DNA of 64,000 nt from assembly GCF_018596335.1 (NCBI RefSeq), contig NZ_JAHEPS010000001.1, positions 1,178,001 through 1,242,000 of the forward strand. Direction: 5' to 3'. The stretch is from Shewanella jiangmenensis (GTDB lineage Bacteria > Pseudomonadota > Gammaproteobacteria > Enterobacterales > Shewanellaceae). Positions 19,147 to 27,095 of this stretch are shown here, piece by piece; the stretch's first letter is position 1; every line of letters starts with the position of its first letter. Position numbers and translations under genes: made by a program. The notes below the pieces were generated by a model. It saw only the letters and a program-made list of their open reading frames with translations. It had not been told where the DNA came from and made no database searches.

Positions 19147-20172
19147 ATGCGGCGCCTGGCACTGCCGTTACTCTGCATGGTGCTTGGCGCCTGCCAGAGC
19201 ACGCCGCAGTGTCGCCGCGACTTAAGCCCGAGCTGGGTAGCGCTGGAGACAGTGCGCGCCGATGTGGAATATCTGGCATCGAAGGAGCTTGAAGGCCGCA
19301 AGGCTGGCTCAGAGGGCGCAAGGCTCGCCCGGGAATATGTTGCCCAGCGCTTTGCGGCGATTGGGCTTATTCCGGTCGATGCGGGGCTCAAGCCACTTTT
19401 AGGCGAAGCCTTGCAAGCAGGCGAAACCGGCAAAGCGGGCGCGTTTTTCCATCCCTTTACCTTTGAGCAGTTATTTTCTGGCCGCGAGGGCGTGAACGTG
19501 CTCGGTCTCTTACCTGCCAGCATGCCAGCTACCACATTAGGCAGCACATCAGGCGGCCGCTGGCGCATAGTGCTGGCTCATTACGATCACCTGGGTAAAC
19601 AGGGCTCGCGCCACTTCGCCGGTGCCGATGACAACGCCTCTGGCGTGGCGGCGCTGCTGGCACTGGCCGAACGGGCGGCCACAGACCCAGCACGTCCTGC
19701 CGATTTGAACCTGCTGTTTGTTGCCACTGATGCCGAAGAAGCTGGCCTTTTTGGCGCCAAAGCGCTGGCCGGACGTCTCACTGAGCTCGGGATCCGCCCC
19801 GAGCTTGCGCTCAACCTCGACATGGTCGGCCACCCAGGTCGCCCCTATGCGATATACATGGAAGGCAGCCGCAACTTCACCAATCCCGATGAACTCAGGG
19901 CGCTTATCGAGCGCAATGACCTCTGCGCCCGCCTCAGTCACTCGCGGCTCGAAAAGGACGGACTAAGCGGCCGGATTGATTATCTCAAGGCCTCGGATCA
20001 CTATCCGTTTCACCAGCAAGGTGTGCCCTGGCTCTACTTTGGCGTGCCACCTCATCCTCAATACCACACGGTGGATGACACCCCCGAGAGACTCGACTTT
20101 GGCTTCCTCGCCGCCACCATAGAAGCGGTCTATCCTTTGTTGTGGCATTCGCTGCTGCCACGGCCAGACTGA
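19147..20172 (+). CDS. M28-family zinc peptidase, predicted lipoprotein
   Basis: This predicted outer- or inner-membrane lipoprotein (lipobox LGAC, Cys16) has a peptidase M28 fold, 341 residues. Candidate zinc ligands are in HYDHLG, GADDNASG, DAEEAGLFG and NLDMVGHPG, with a late His in YHTVDD; the set is complete for a di-zinc aminopeptidase. It probably cleaves peptides in the periplasm. It starts 5 nt after the uvrA stop, so it is likely co-transcribed or read through. The functional link to DNA repair is not obvious. The specific substrate is unknown. Confidence 0.88.
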   Translation: MRRLALPLLCMVLGACQSTPQCRRDLSPSWVALETVRADVEYLASKELEGRKAGSEGARLAREYVAQRFAAIGLIPVDAGLKPLLGEALQAGETGKAGAFFHPFTFEQLFSGREGVNVLGLLPASMPATTLGSTSGGRWRIVLAHYDHLGKQGSRHFAGADDNASGVAALLALAERAATDPARPADLNLLFVATDAEEAGLFGAKALAGRLTELGIRPELALNLDMVGHPGRPYAIYMEGSRNFTNPDELRALIERNDLCARLSHSRLEKDGLSGRIDYLKASDHYPFHQQGVPWLYFGVPPHPQYHTVDDTPERLDFGFLAATIEAVYPLLWHSLLPRPD

Positions 20173-20248
20173 GGCATTTGTTAAACATTTGTCATTTTGC
20201 CCTGTTGGACACAAAAAACGGTCAAACACGGCAAAAATCATAATTTCG

Positions 20249-20277
20249 TGGCCAGCATCCCGAAATGCTGCTATACT
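20249..20277 (+). promoter_or_regulatory. Candidate extended -10 promoter for deaD
   Basis: TGCTATACT (20269-20277) matches an extended -10 element (TGnTATAAT). Transcription would begin near 20284 and give a leader of about 95 nt before the helicase start, in line with the long leaders seen on cold-inducible RNA helicase genes. The -35 match is poor. Confidence 0.4.
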
Positions 20278-20379
20278 CTGGCGTTTTCGGATTCGGAGCG
20301 GGAAATCGACACGGGGTTGGTTTTCTGGTCTGTCTAGTGAATCAACAAGCGCAATCACGCGCACCCAAAGGCGTTATCC

Positions 20380-22401
20380 ATGTCATCCAATGAAAAAACC
20401 TTCCGTGAACTCGGTCTGACCGAGCCAGTTTTGCGCGCCCTCGACGAGCTGGGGTACGAAACTCCCACGCCAATCCAGGCCGCCAGTATTCAGCCGCTGA
20501 TGTCCGGCCAGGACATCCTGGGTCAGGCACAAACCGGTACCGGTAAAACCGGCGCCTTCGCACTGCCACTGCTGTGCAGCGTCGATGCCGACCTGAGCGC
20601 ACCTCAAATTCTGGTTCTGGCCCCTACCCGCGAACTGGCGGTACAGGTAGCCGAAGCGTTCACCAGCTATGCCAAGCACATGAAAGGCTTCCACGTGCTG
20701 CCAATCTACGGCGGTCAGAGCATGTATCAACAGCTGCAGGCCCTGCGCCGCGGTCCTCAGGTGGTTGTGGGTACGCCCGGCCGCGTGATGGACCATATGC
20801 GTCGTGGCACCCTGAAGCTGGATACCCTCAAGGCTCTGGTACTCGACGAAGCCGATGAAATGCTGAAAATGGGCTTCATCGACGATATCGAGTGGATCCT
20901 CGAGCACACCCCTGAGAGCCGCCAGCTGGCGCTGTTCTCTGCCACCATGCCTGAACAAATCAAGCGTGTGGCCAACAAGCACCTGCGTAATCCGGTGAAC
21001 ATCAGCATCGCCGCCAGCCACACCACTGTGGACTCTATCGAGCAGCGTTTTGTGCAGGTATCCCAGCACAACAAACTCGAGGCGCTGGTGCGGGTACTGG
21101 AAGTGGAAAACACTGAAGGTATCATCATCTTCGTGCGTACCCGCAACTCTTGCGTGGAGCTGGCCGAGAAGCTGGAAGCCCGTGGTTACGCCGCATCACC
21201 ACTGCACGGTGACATGAACCAGCAGGCCCGTGAGCGCGCCGTTGATCAGCTCAAGTCCGGCAAGCTGGATATTCTGATCGCCACCGACGTGGCCGCCCGT
21301 GGTCTGGACGTCGAGCGTATCGGCCACGTAGTTAACTACGATATTCCTTACGATACCGAAGCTTACGTACACCGTATTGGTCGTACCGGCCGCGCGGGTC
21401 GTACCGGTATGGCAATCCTGTTTGTGACCAGCCGTGAAATGCGCATGCTGCGCACCATCGAGCGCGCCACCAACAGCCGTATCTCCCCAATGAAGATCCC
21501 AAGCCCAGAGTCAGTGGCCGAGCGTCGTCTGTCTCGCCTGGGTGAGCAGGTTGCCGGCATCCTCGCCAACGAGCACCTGGACTTCATGAAAGGCGCCGTA
21601 GCACAGCTGTGTCAGCAGCTGGAAGTGGATACCGAGCAGCTGGCAGCCGCCCTGCTGCATCAGGTGCAGCTGGAGCGTCCGCTGCAACTGCCTGCCATGC
21701 ACGAGCGTCAGCGTGACAACTTCGACGAGCGCACCGGTCGCGGTGAGCGCGGTGAGCGTGGCGATCGCGACAGCCGTGGTGAGCGTGGCGAGCGCGCTGA
21801 GCGTCGTGACAGCCGTCCGCTGCCAACCAACTTTGGCGCAGCCGATCAGCTGAAAGACAATCCAGACATCAACATGCGTCGCTACCTGATTGATGTGGGT
21901 CGCGACCATAACGTGGGTGTGGGCAACATCGTCGGCGCCATCGCCAACGAAGCCAATATTGACAGCCGCTACATCGGCCAGATCCAACTGTACGATTCAG
22001 TGACCACAGTTGACCTGCCAGACGGCATGCCAAAAGAAGTGCTGCAGCACCTGAAAAAAGTGCGCGTATGTGGCAAGCCACTGAACATCCGTGAAGTGAG
22101 CGCCGATGGCAACGATGAAATCCCACCGAGCAACGGTCCTGTTTCCAAGCGTCCACGCAAGCCTTCCGGTGAGCGTTTTGGCGACCGCGGCGGTGAGCGC
22201 GGCGAGCGTGGTGGTGATCGCGGTGGCGAGCGTCGTTTCAACGACCGCAACAGCGAGCGCGGCGACAGAAGTGATCGCGGTGAGCGTCGCTTCAACGAGC
22301 GCAGCAATGACCGTGGCAACGATCGCGCTAACGATCGCGGCGAGCGCAAGAGCTTCGACAAGAAGCCTGATCGCAAGCCACGTAAGCCACGCGAAGACTG
22401 A
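20380..22401 (+). CDS. deaD: ATP-dependent DEAD-box RNA helicase DeaD/CsdA
   Basis: This 673-residue RNA helicase acts in ribosome assembly and mRNA turnover, especially in the cold. Motifs are in order: Q-motif (ETPTPIQAASIQ), I (AQTGTGKT), Ia (PTRELA), Ib (GTPGR), II (DEAD), III (SAT), IV (IIIFVRT), V (ATDVAARGLDVE) and VI (HRIGRTGRAG). A DbpA/CsdA-type RNA-binding domain follows at about 490-570 (MRRYLIDVGRDHNVGVGNIVGAI). The tail is highly basic and glycine/arginine-rich with repeated GERGERGD-like units, interrupted earlier by a similar segment at about 448-480. AAAGG lies about 9 nt upstream. Shine-Dalgarno, length and motifs fit DeaD rather than RhlE or SrmB. Confidence 0.95.
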   Translation: MSSNEKTFRELGLTEPVLRALDELGYETPTPIQAASIQPLMSGQDILGQAQTGTGKTGAFALPLLCSVDADLSAPQILVLAPTRELAVQVAEAFTSYAKHMKGFHVLPIYGGQSMYQQLQALRRGPQVVVGTPGRVMDHMRRGTLKLDTLKALVLDEADEMLKMGFIDDIEWILEHTPESRQLALFSATMPEQIKRVANKHLRNPVNISIAASHTTVDSIEQRFVQVSQHNKLEALVRVLEVENTEGIIIFVRTRNSCVELAEKLEARGYAASPLHGDMNQQARERAVDQLKSGKLDILIATDVAARGLDVERIGHVVNYDIPYDTEAYVHRIGRTGRAGRTGMAILFVTSREMRMLRTIERATNSRISPMKIPSPESVAERRLSRLGEQVAGILANEHLDFMKGAVAQLCQQLEVDTEQLAAALLHQVQLERPLQLPAMHERQRDNFDERTGRGERGERGDRDSRGERGERAERRDSRPLPTNFGAADQLKDNPDINMRRYLIDVGRDHNVGVGNIVGAIANEANIDSRYIGQIQLYDSVTTVDLPDGMPKEVLQHLKKVRVCGKPLNIREVSADGNDEIPPSNGPVSKRPRKPSGERFGDRGGERGERGGDRGGERRFNDRNSERGDRSDRGERRFNERSNDRGNDRANDRGERKSFDKKPDRKPRKPRED

Positions 22402-22458
22402 TCAACAGTTAAACTGATACGCTAACCCGGCAGCCTTAATCCGGTTGCCTGAGTTAAC

Positions 22459-22487
22459 AAAAAACCACCCACTCGGGTGGTTTTTTT
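22459..22487. terminator. Intrinsic terminator after deaD
   Basis: A-rich arm plus CCACCC (ending 22470) pairs with GGGTGG plus T-run (22475-22487) around ACTC. Clear hairpin and U-tract. Confidence 0.92.
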
Positions 22488-22566
22488 ATCGCTGCGGTTT
22501 CATCGATTGCCGCGTTCAGCTGTGTCAAAACCTTGCCAAGTCTGAACTTTACTCAGGCAGAACGAT

Positions 22567-22628
22567 GCAAAGAGCTATGCCAAGAATGTTGCCAAGAGCT
22601 ATGCCAAGAACTTTGCAAAGAGCTATGA
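22567..22628. repeat. 24-bp degenerate tandem repeat, about 2.6 copies
   Basis: Units begin at 22567, 22591 and 22615 with the pattern GCMAAGAGCTATGMC; the first two are full length and differ at a few positions, the third is partial. The array lies between the deaD terminator and the globin gene. Confidence 0.75.
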
Positions 22629-22672
22629 CCTGGCATCACAGCAACACCTTGCAGGCCGCCAGCCTGACCTAT

Positions 22673-22723
22673 ACTTGTCACAGACAGTTACTTGTCACAG
22701 ACAGTTACTTGCCACAGACAGTA
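22673..22723. repeat. 17-bp tandem repeat, three copies, in globin leader
   Basis: Units ACTTGTCACAGACAGTT at 22673-22689 and 22690-22706 are identical. The third at 22707-22723 has two changes. The array ends 32 bp before the globin start codon, so it lies in the promoter or 5' leader. Copy-number change could alter expression. Confidence 0.88.
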
Positions 22724-22755
22724 GTTGGCGCAGGTCGAATCGCAGGGAGCAATCT

Positions 22756-23367
22756 ATGCAGCTCACACAGCAGGAACGGCAGCTTATTCAAATCTCCTTT
22801 GCCAAGCTGGACCGGCCCGGTGGCGATTTTGCCCGTTACTTTTTTGATTTACTGTTTGAAGTTGCGCCGCTGGTTAAACCCATGTTTGTCACCGAGCGCA
22901 ATCTGCTCGAGCAGCATTTTTACGAGCTGTTTTCCACCGCTATCAAAAAGATGGACAGCTTTGACTCCATCAAACCAACCCTGCGCGCCCTTGGCCGTCA
23001 GCATGCCCGCCATCAGGTCAAAAAGGAGCAGTTCAGCGTGGTCAAATCGGTACTGCTGCTCGCCATCGACTACATGGAAGCCGGCACCTGCAGCAGCGAA
23101 ACCTTAAATGCCTGGGGCCATTATTTTGATTGCATCGCCGCTGCGATGCAGCAGGGCATGGATGAGGTAACCGAGCTCAGCGCTCCTGTCTATAACATGG
23201 GCCCGGGCAGCCTTGCCGACCCAGCTTCTCTTAACGAACAAGCTTCTCCTATTGAACAAGCTGAGCTTAATCAGCAAGCGGCGCTGTTTGACCCAGCCGA
23301 GCAGAATGAGCACGCTGCGCAGGGGCACTGGGGAGCCCAAACTGTCACGCACAGCCCCACTCAGTAA
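22756..23367 (+). CDS. Single-domain globin-like haem protein with low-complexity tail
   Basis: About 204 residues. Residues 1 to about 135 resemble the globin domain of bacterial flavohaemoglobins: FAKLDRPGGDFARYFFDLLFEVAPLVKPMF corresponds to helices A-C/CD, and a proximal His is probable in ALGRQHARHQVKKEQF (compare the KHxSFxIxPEQY region of flavohaemoglobin). No FAD/NAD reductase domain follows. The last 55 residues or so are an Ala/Gln/Glu/Asn-rich tail with repeated Leu/Ile-xx-Glu-Gln-Ala motifs. I chose the ATG at 22756, with GGGAG 7 nt upstream; an upstream ATG at 22675 lies inside the tandem repeats. A role in oxygen or NO binding is inferred from the fold. The region around it is unusually repeat-rich on both sides. 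Confidence 0.72.
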   Translation: MQLTQQERQLIQISFAKLDRPGGDFARYFFDLLFEVAPLVKPMFVTERNLLEQHFYELFSTAIKKMDSFDSIKPTLRALGRQHARHQVKKEQFSVVKSVLLLAIDYMEAGTCSSETLNAWGHYFDCIAAAMQQGMDEVTELSAPVYNMGPGSLADPASLNEQASPIEQAELNQQAALFDPAEQNEHAAQGHWGAQTVTHSPTQ

Positions 23368-23417
23368 TAGACCAAAGCAGTAACAGACCAAGGCAGTAAA
23401 AAACAGCCAGACAGTAA
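23362..23417. repeat. Stop-codon-containing tandem repeat after the globin gene
   Basis: CAGTAA occurs four times at 23362, 23378, 23394 and 23412. The first copy is the last codon plus stop of the globin gene. The first two 16-bp units (CAGTAAYAGACCAARG) match at 14 positions. The array runs directly into the terminator at 23418. Confidence 0.85.
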
Positions 23418-23445
23418 AAAAGCCCGCTCAACTGAGCGGGCTTTT
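23418..23445. terminator. Bidirectional intrinsic terminator
   Basis: AAAAGCCCGCTC (23418-23429) pairs with GAGCGGGCTTTT (23434-23445) around AACT. It separates the convergent globin and alkylsulfatase genes. Confidence 0.92.
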
Positions 23446-23463
23446 CTTCACAGCAGCGCCGGA

Positions 23464-25425
23464 TCAGGGCGTCACGATATTGAACCAGAAATTAAAGTTA
23501 TCCAGCATGCCGGTGAACTCCTTCAAACTGGCCTCCTTGCCCTTAAGGCTCACCTTGCCGGCTTTCACCATATCATCGATGCTGCCCTTGCCGAGCTGAA
23601 TATCGTCCAGCACCACTTTATCCAGCGTTACCGACACATCACTGTTTTTACACTGGCGCTCGGCGTAGTTGAGCACGGCGTTTTTCACGTTGAGGCAGAA
23701 GTCGCGTTTAAGATCGTTAAAGCGGATTTCCAACGTCAGGTTTTTACCGGCGGCTTTTTCGCTGTTGAGGCGCACCGCAAAGTAGTCAAACACCATCTCT
23801 GGGGTCATGGCACGGATAATGTCAGGGCTGGCGGTGTTCACCCCGCCCGAGGTGGGCACGCCGTTTCTGAGTTCAAACGCCCCCTGCAGATACACAGAGC
23901 GCCACGGGCCAGACTCGGCCTGATAACCAAGCTGCTCAAAGCTGTCGGCCAGCAGGTTTTTAGCCTCTGTATTGCCGGGCTCGGCAAATACCAGCTGCTT
24001 CATCACCTCGGCCACCCAGCGGTACTCGCCCTTGTCGAAATCGGCTTTGGCCTTTTTCAGCATGGCGGCGCTGCCACCCATGTAGTCGACATATTTTTTG
24101 GCGGCATCTTCCGGTGGCAGGTTATTGAGGTTGGCCGGGTTGCCATCGTACCAGCCCATGTAACGCTGATACACGGCGCGGGAGTTGTGTCTCAGGGTGC
24201 CGTAATAACCACGGGTCGCCCAATTGCGCTCAAGCTCCGGCGGCAGCTTGATCATCTCGGAAATCTCACTGCCCACATAGCCCTGGTTCATCAGGCGCAC
24301 GGTCTGATCATGGGTAAACTTGTAGATATCGCGCTGTTTTTCCATGTAGTCGACGATTTTATCATTACCCCACAGCGGCCAGTGGTGGCTCTGGAACTTC
24401 ACCTCAACACCGGGCATAAAGTTGTCGATGGTTTCATTCAGGAAGGAAGACCATTTCAGTGCATCCCGCACCTGCGCGCCGCGCAGCGTCAGGATGTTGT
24501 GCATGGTATTGGTGCTGTTTTCCGCCATCCACAGCGCCTTGAAATCCGGGAACAGGGTGTTCATTTCTGCCGGCGCCTCGGTGCCCGGGGTCATCTGGAA
24601 CACCATTTTCACGCCATCTATCACCAGCTCTTCATTGGTTTTTTTGATTTCGATGGTGGGCAGCAACAAACCGGCCGCGCCGGTGGAGGTGGTTTGCCCA
24701 AGGCCACCGTTTACGCCGCCCTGAGGATTACGCGGCAAAAGCGCGCCATACATGTAAATAGCACGGCGCGACATGGCGTTGCCGGCAATGACGTTCTCGC
24801 TTACCGCATGCTCGGTAAAGTGCTCAGGGGCAATAATATCAACCTTGCCAGCCGCCACGTCGGCATCGCTCACCAAACCGCGCACGCCGCCAAAGTGGTC
24901 CACATGGCTGTGGCTGTAGACCACGGCTTTAACCGGAAACTTGCCGACGTTTTCGCTTATCAGTTCGTAAGCTGCCTTGGCGGTTTCGGCGGAGATAAGC
25001 GGGTCAAACACAATCCAGCCTGTGTCGCCCTTTACAAAGGTGATGTTGGATAAGTCGTAGCCACGTACCTGATAAATGCCCTTGGTCACTTCAAACAAAC
25101 CGTGGAGCATGTTGAGCTGAGCGTTACGCCACAGCGACGGATTGACTGTGTCAGGCGCGGCGGCCTCCTGAGTGATGTAGGTTTTGTACTGCTCCAAATC
25201 CCAAACGGGGGCGCCATTTTCCCCGGTAATGGTGACCTTGGCCGGAGCGGCGATAAAGCCCTTGCGGGCATTGTCGAAATCGGTCTTGTCTTCGAATGCC
25301 AAGGCGTCCTTAACGGCCTGGTTGATGGCTTTGGTGGTTTGGCTGGCTGGCTTTGGCGCCTCGGCGGCAACGCTGAATCCGGTTACACACGCAAGCAGCA
25401 CACCCACGCCGATCCGCATATCCAT
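23464..25425 (-). CDS. Secreted alkylsulfatase of the SdsA1/BDS1 type (metallo-beta-lactamase fold)
   Basis: This periplasmic or secreted di-zinc enzyme has about 653 residues and hydrolyses primary alkyl sulfates such as SDS. A signal peptide ends near AAEA. The metallo-beta-lactamase domain contains the zinc motif SHSHVDHFGG. Later conserved segments are the acidic ligands around MAENSTNTMHN and the dimerisation region with FQSHHWPLWGN. An alpha-helical domain and a C-terminal SCP2-like domain for hydrophobic substrate binding follow (FDYFAVRLNSEKAAGKNLTLEIRFND). The ATG at 25425 has AAGGAGAG upstream; the frame open to 25473 is not needed. Domain order and length match SdsA1. The gene stands alone; the upstream region carries a TGCTAC-N15-GTAGCA inverted repeat. 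Confidence 0.9.
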   Translation of the reverse strand: MDMRIGVGVLLACVTGFSVAAEAPKPASQTTKAINQAVKDALAFEDKTDFDNARKGFIAAPAKVTITGENGAPVWDLEQYKTYITQEAAAPDTVNPSLWRNAQLNMLHGLFEVTKGIYQVRGYDLSNITFVKGDTGWIVFDPLISAETAKAAYELISENVGKFPVKAVVYSHSHVDHFGGVRGLVSDADVAAGKVDIIAPEHFTEHAVSENVIAGNAMSRRAIYMYGALLPRNPQGGVNGGLGQTTSTGAAGLLLPTIEIKKTNEELVIDGVKMVFQMTPGTEAPAEMNTLFPDFKALWMAENSTNTMHNILTLRGAQVRDALKWSSFLNETIDNFMPGVEVKFQSHHWPLWGNDKIVDYMEKQRDIYKFTHDQTVRLMNQGYVGSEISEMIKLPPELERNWATRGYYGTLRHNSRAVYQRYMGWYDGNPANLNNLPPEDAAKKYVDYMGGSAAMLKKAKADFDKGEYRWVAEVMKQLVFAEPGNTEAKNLLADSFEQLGYQAESGPWRSVYLQGAFELRNGVPTSGGVNTASPDIIRAMTPEMVFDYFAVRLNSEKAAGKNLTLEIRFNDLKRDFCLNVKNAVLNYAERQCKNSDVSVTLDKVVLDDIQLGKGSIDDMVKAGKVSLKGKEASLKEFTGMLDNFNFWFNIVTP

Positions 25426-25518
25426 AATGCTCTCCTTAAATGATTGAAAACAGACCAGACAGCCAGTCCGCATCCCTTCAGGCTAGCGCAATTCGCACCA
25501 CCAGCAATCGCTCAAAAG

Positions 25519-25545
25519 TGCTACTTTTTCAACCAAAATGTAGCA
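25519..25545. promoter_or_regulatory. Inverted repeat TGCTAC-N15-GTAGCA upstream of alkylsulfatase
   Basis: Perfect 6-bp arms at 25519-25524 and 25540-25545 flank an AT-rich 15-bp spacer, about 95 bp upstream of the alkylsulfatase start. The layout suits a dimeric activator or repressor site. Confidence 0.4.
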
Positions 25546-25618
25546 AGTGACAGCCTTCAGATTATTTTTCATCAGGCCTCTGGCATGGCCTGTACAGCGC
25601 TGTTAAAGTAAGCGCCAA

Positions 25619-25728
25619 CAAGGGGAGTAACTTCTCGCTGGTTTGTCGTCAAGACGGTGCTTTGCACCCGGCAACCAGGCAGCTTATGGCTGTAAGTGAG
25701 ACCTTGCCGACGGGCAAGGTGTATCTCT
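25619..25728 (+). ncRNA. yybP-ykoY manganese riboswitch aptamer
   Basis: The leader of the Alx/TerC gene carries the hallmark elements of this class. A 5' strand AAGGGGAGTA starts at about 25620. A first hairpin is closed by CTGGTT...AACCAG (25638-25678). The conserved segment GTGAGACCTTGCC with its helix to GGCAAGGT spans 25696-25720. A closing strand TATCTC follows near 25722. This class binds Mn2+ and precedes mntP and alx/TerC genes in enterobacteria. An intrinsic terminator directly follows the aptamer. Confidence 0.88.
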
Positions 25729-25737
25729 CATTCAGAG

Positions 25738-25773
25738 CAGCTTGTGCCGTCCGGTACAGGCTGTTTTTGTTTT
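25738..25773 (+). terminator. Intrinsic terminator of the manganese riboswitch expression platform
   Basis: CAGCTTGTGCC (25738-25748) pairs with GGTACAGGCTG (25753-25763), an 11-bp stem with two G-U pairs and loop GTCC, followed by TTTTTGTTTT. It ends just before the ribosome-binding site GGGAG. It suggests transcriptional control by the riboswitch: Mn2+ would prevent termination. Confidence 0.75.
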
Positions 25774-25786
25774 GGGAGTATTACTC

Positions 25787-26737
25787 GTGGAAACCTGGTG
25801 GTTATGGGCTGCGTTTGCGGCCATAGTGCTGGCCCTGTTGTGGGTCGATATCAAATTTGTGGGCGGCAAGAGTCATAAAGTCTCGATGAAAGAGGCGCTG
25901 ACCTGGTCGCTTATCTGGTTTGCGGTGGCCATGGCGTTCAACGCCGGCGTTTGGGCCTGGTTTGATTACTCGGTCGGCCGCGACATTGCCAACGACAAAG
26001 CATTGGAGTTCCTGACTGCCTATGTGATTGAGAAAGCGCTGGCCGTGGATAACGTGTTCGTCTGGCTGATGATTTTCTCTTACTTTGCGATTCCGCCCGA
26101 GCTGCAGCGCCGCGTGTTGCTGTACGGCGTGCTCGGCGCAATCGTGATGCGCGCCGGCATGGTGTTTGGTGGTATTTGGCTGATTAACCAATTCCACTGG
26201 CTGCTGTACGTGTTTGGCGCCTTCCTCGCCTTTACCGGCGTGAAGATGCTGCTGACCGCCGACAGCGAGCCGGACCTGTCGACCAACCGCGGCCTTATCT
26301 GGCTTCGCAGCAAAATGAAGCTGACCGAAGAGCTGCACGGCGAGCGCTTTTTTATCCTGCGTGAAGGGGTGAAGTACGCCACGCCGCTGTTCCTGGTGCT
26401 GATCCTGGTGGAAATAAGTGACCTTATTTTCGCAGTAGACAGCATCCCGGCCATCTTTGCGGTGACGACCGATCCCTTCATCGTGCTGACGTCAAACATC
26501 TTCGCTATCATGGGTCTGCGGGCGCTGTACTTCCTGCTGCAGGGCGCGGCCGAGAAGTTCAGCCTGCTGAAATACGGTCTGGCTATCATTCTGGTGTTTA
26601 TCGGCTTCAAGCTGATGCTGATTGATATCTTCCACCTGCCTATCGGCATAGCCCTCGGCGTGGTGGCAACCATATTGGTGGGCTCGATGCTGCTGAGCCT
26701 GTGGGTGAACCGCGACAAGCCCACCCATTTTGAATGA
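25787..26737 (+). CDS. alx: TerC/Alx-family manganese exporter
   Basis: This inner-membrane protein has about 316 residues and at least seven hydrophobic segments. Conserved TerC motifs EKALAVDNVFVWLMIFSYF and ISDLIFAVDSIPAIFAV both carry the acidic residues thought to bind metal. The sequence is close to E. coli Alx throughout (LLYGVLGAIVMRAGM, TDPFIVLTSNIFAIMGLRALYFLL). The GTG at 25787 is the likely start: GGGAG lies about 9 nt upstream, right after the riboswitch terminator. The frame open from 25742 overlaps that terminator and is unlikely to be used. Control by Mn2+ through the leader is strongly suggested by sequence. A two-helix small protein gene follows. Confidence 0.92.
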   Translation: METWWLWAAFAAIVLALLWVDIKFVGGKSHKVSMKEALTWSLIWFAVAMAFNAGVWAWFDYSVGRDIANDKALEFLTAYVIEKALAVDNVFVWLMIFSYFAIPPELQRRVLLYGVLGAIVMRAGMVFGGIWLINQFHWLLYVFGAFLAFTGVKMLLTADSEPDLSTNRGLIWLRSKMKLTEELHGERFFILREGVKYATPLFLVLILVEISDLIFAVDSIPAIFAVTTDPFIVLTSNIFAIMGLRALYFLLQGAAEKFSLLKYGLAIILVFIGFKLMLIDIFHLPIGIALGVVATILVGSMLLSLWVNRDKPTHFE

Positions 26738-26802
26738 CGAAACGGGCGGCCCCGGCCGTCCAATCGTATAAATTGCACTGAGCTGACAGAGGACGTTGGA
26801 AC

Positions 26803-27003
26803 ATGTTTATACAAGTATTTGCTTTTATTATTGCGGTATTTTGTGTGGCGCTTGGCGTAAAGCATGGCGACATGTTGTTGGTGATTGCAGGCGCTGTTGG
26901 AATGCTGTCCGGAGTACATCTTGTGTACCAGATCCGTACCGGCAAGAGCCTGCTGGAAACCTGGGGCACCCGAAGCCGCAAGACACAGCGCAGCAATACA
27001 TAA
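26803..27003 (+). CDS. Small membrane protein, unknown function
   Basis: A 66-residue protein I do not recognise. It has two hydrophobic segments, about residues 2-19 and 24-42, and a basic, polar C-terminal tail (TRSRKTQRSNT). AGAGGA lies about 9 nt before the ATG. It follows alx by 65 bp with no clear terminator between, so it may be co-expressed with it. The terminator at 27042 follows. A link to metal export is only suggested by position. Confidence 0.65.
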   Translation: MFIQVFAFIIAVFCVALGVKHGDMLLVIAGAVGMLSGVHLVYQIRTGKSLLETWGTRSRKTQRSNT

Positions 27004-27037
27004 GGCAGCTAAGCCTGATTTGCATAACGCTGATTTG
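26999..27037 (+). repeat. Short imperfect repeat spanning the stop of the small membrane protein gene
   Basis: CATAA occurs at the stop (26999) and again at 27023, and each is followed by CTGATTTG (27014 and 27030). This is two copies of a longer imperfect unit that includes the stop codon. It is weaker than the other stop-proximal arrays. Confidence 0.45.
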
Positions 27038-27041
27038 AATT

Positions 27042-27067
27042 AAAAAGGGGCCATTTGGCCCCTTTTT
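27042..27067. terminator. Bidirectional intrinsic terminator
   Basis: AAAAAGGGGCC (27042-27052) pairs with GGCCCCTTTTT (27057-27067) around ATTT, between the convergent small membrane protein and reductase genes. Confidence 0.92.
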
Positions 27068-27095
27068 GTTGGAATATGGCAGGCGAATTTAATTC

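Noticed and set aside
21700-22400. Repeated GGTGAGCG-type units in the deaD tail, looking like a tandem repeat array.
   Set aside because: They encode the normal Arg/Gly-rich RNA-binding tail of DeaD and need no separate explanation.
22445-23107. Open frame through the tandem repeats upstream of the globin gene.
   Set aside because: 24-bp units keep frame by chance, giving an artificial repeat peptide. Globin homology is in another frame.
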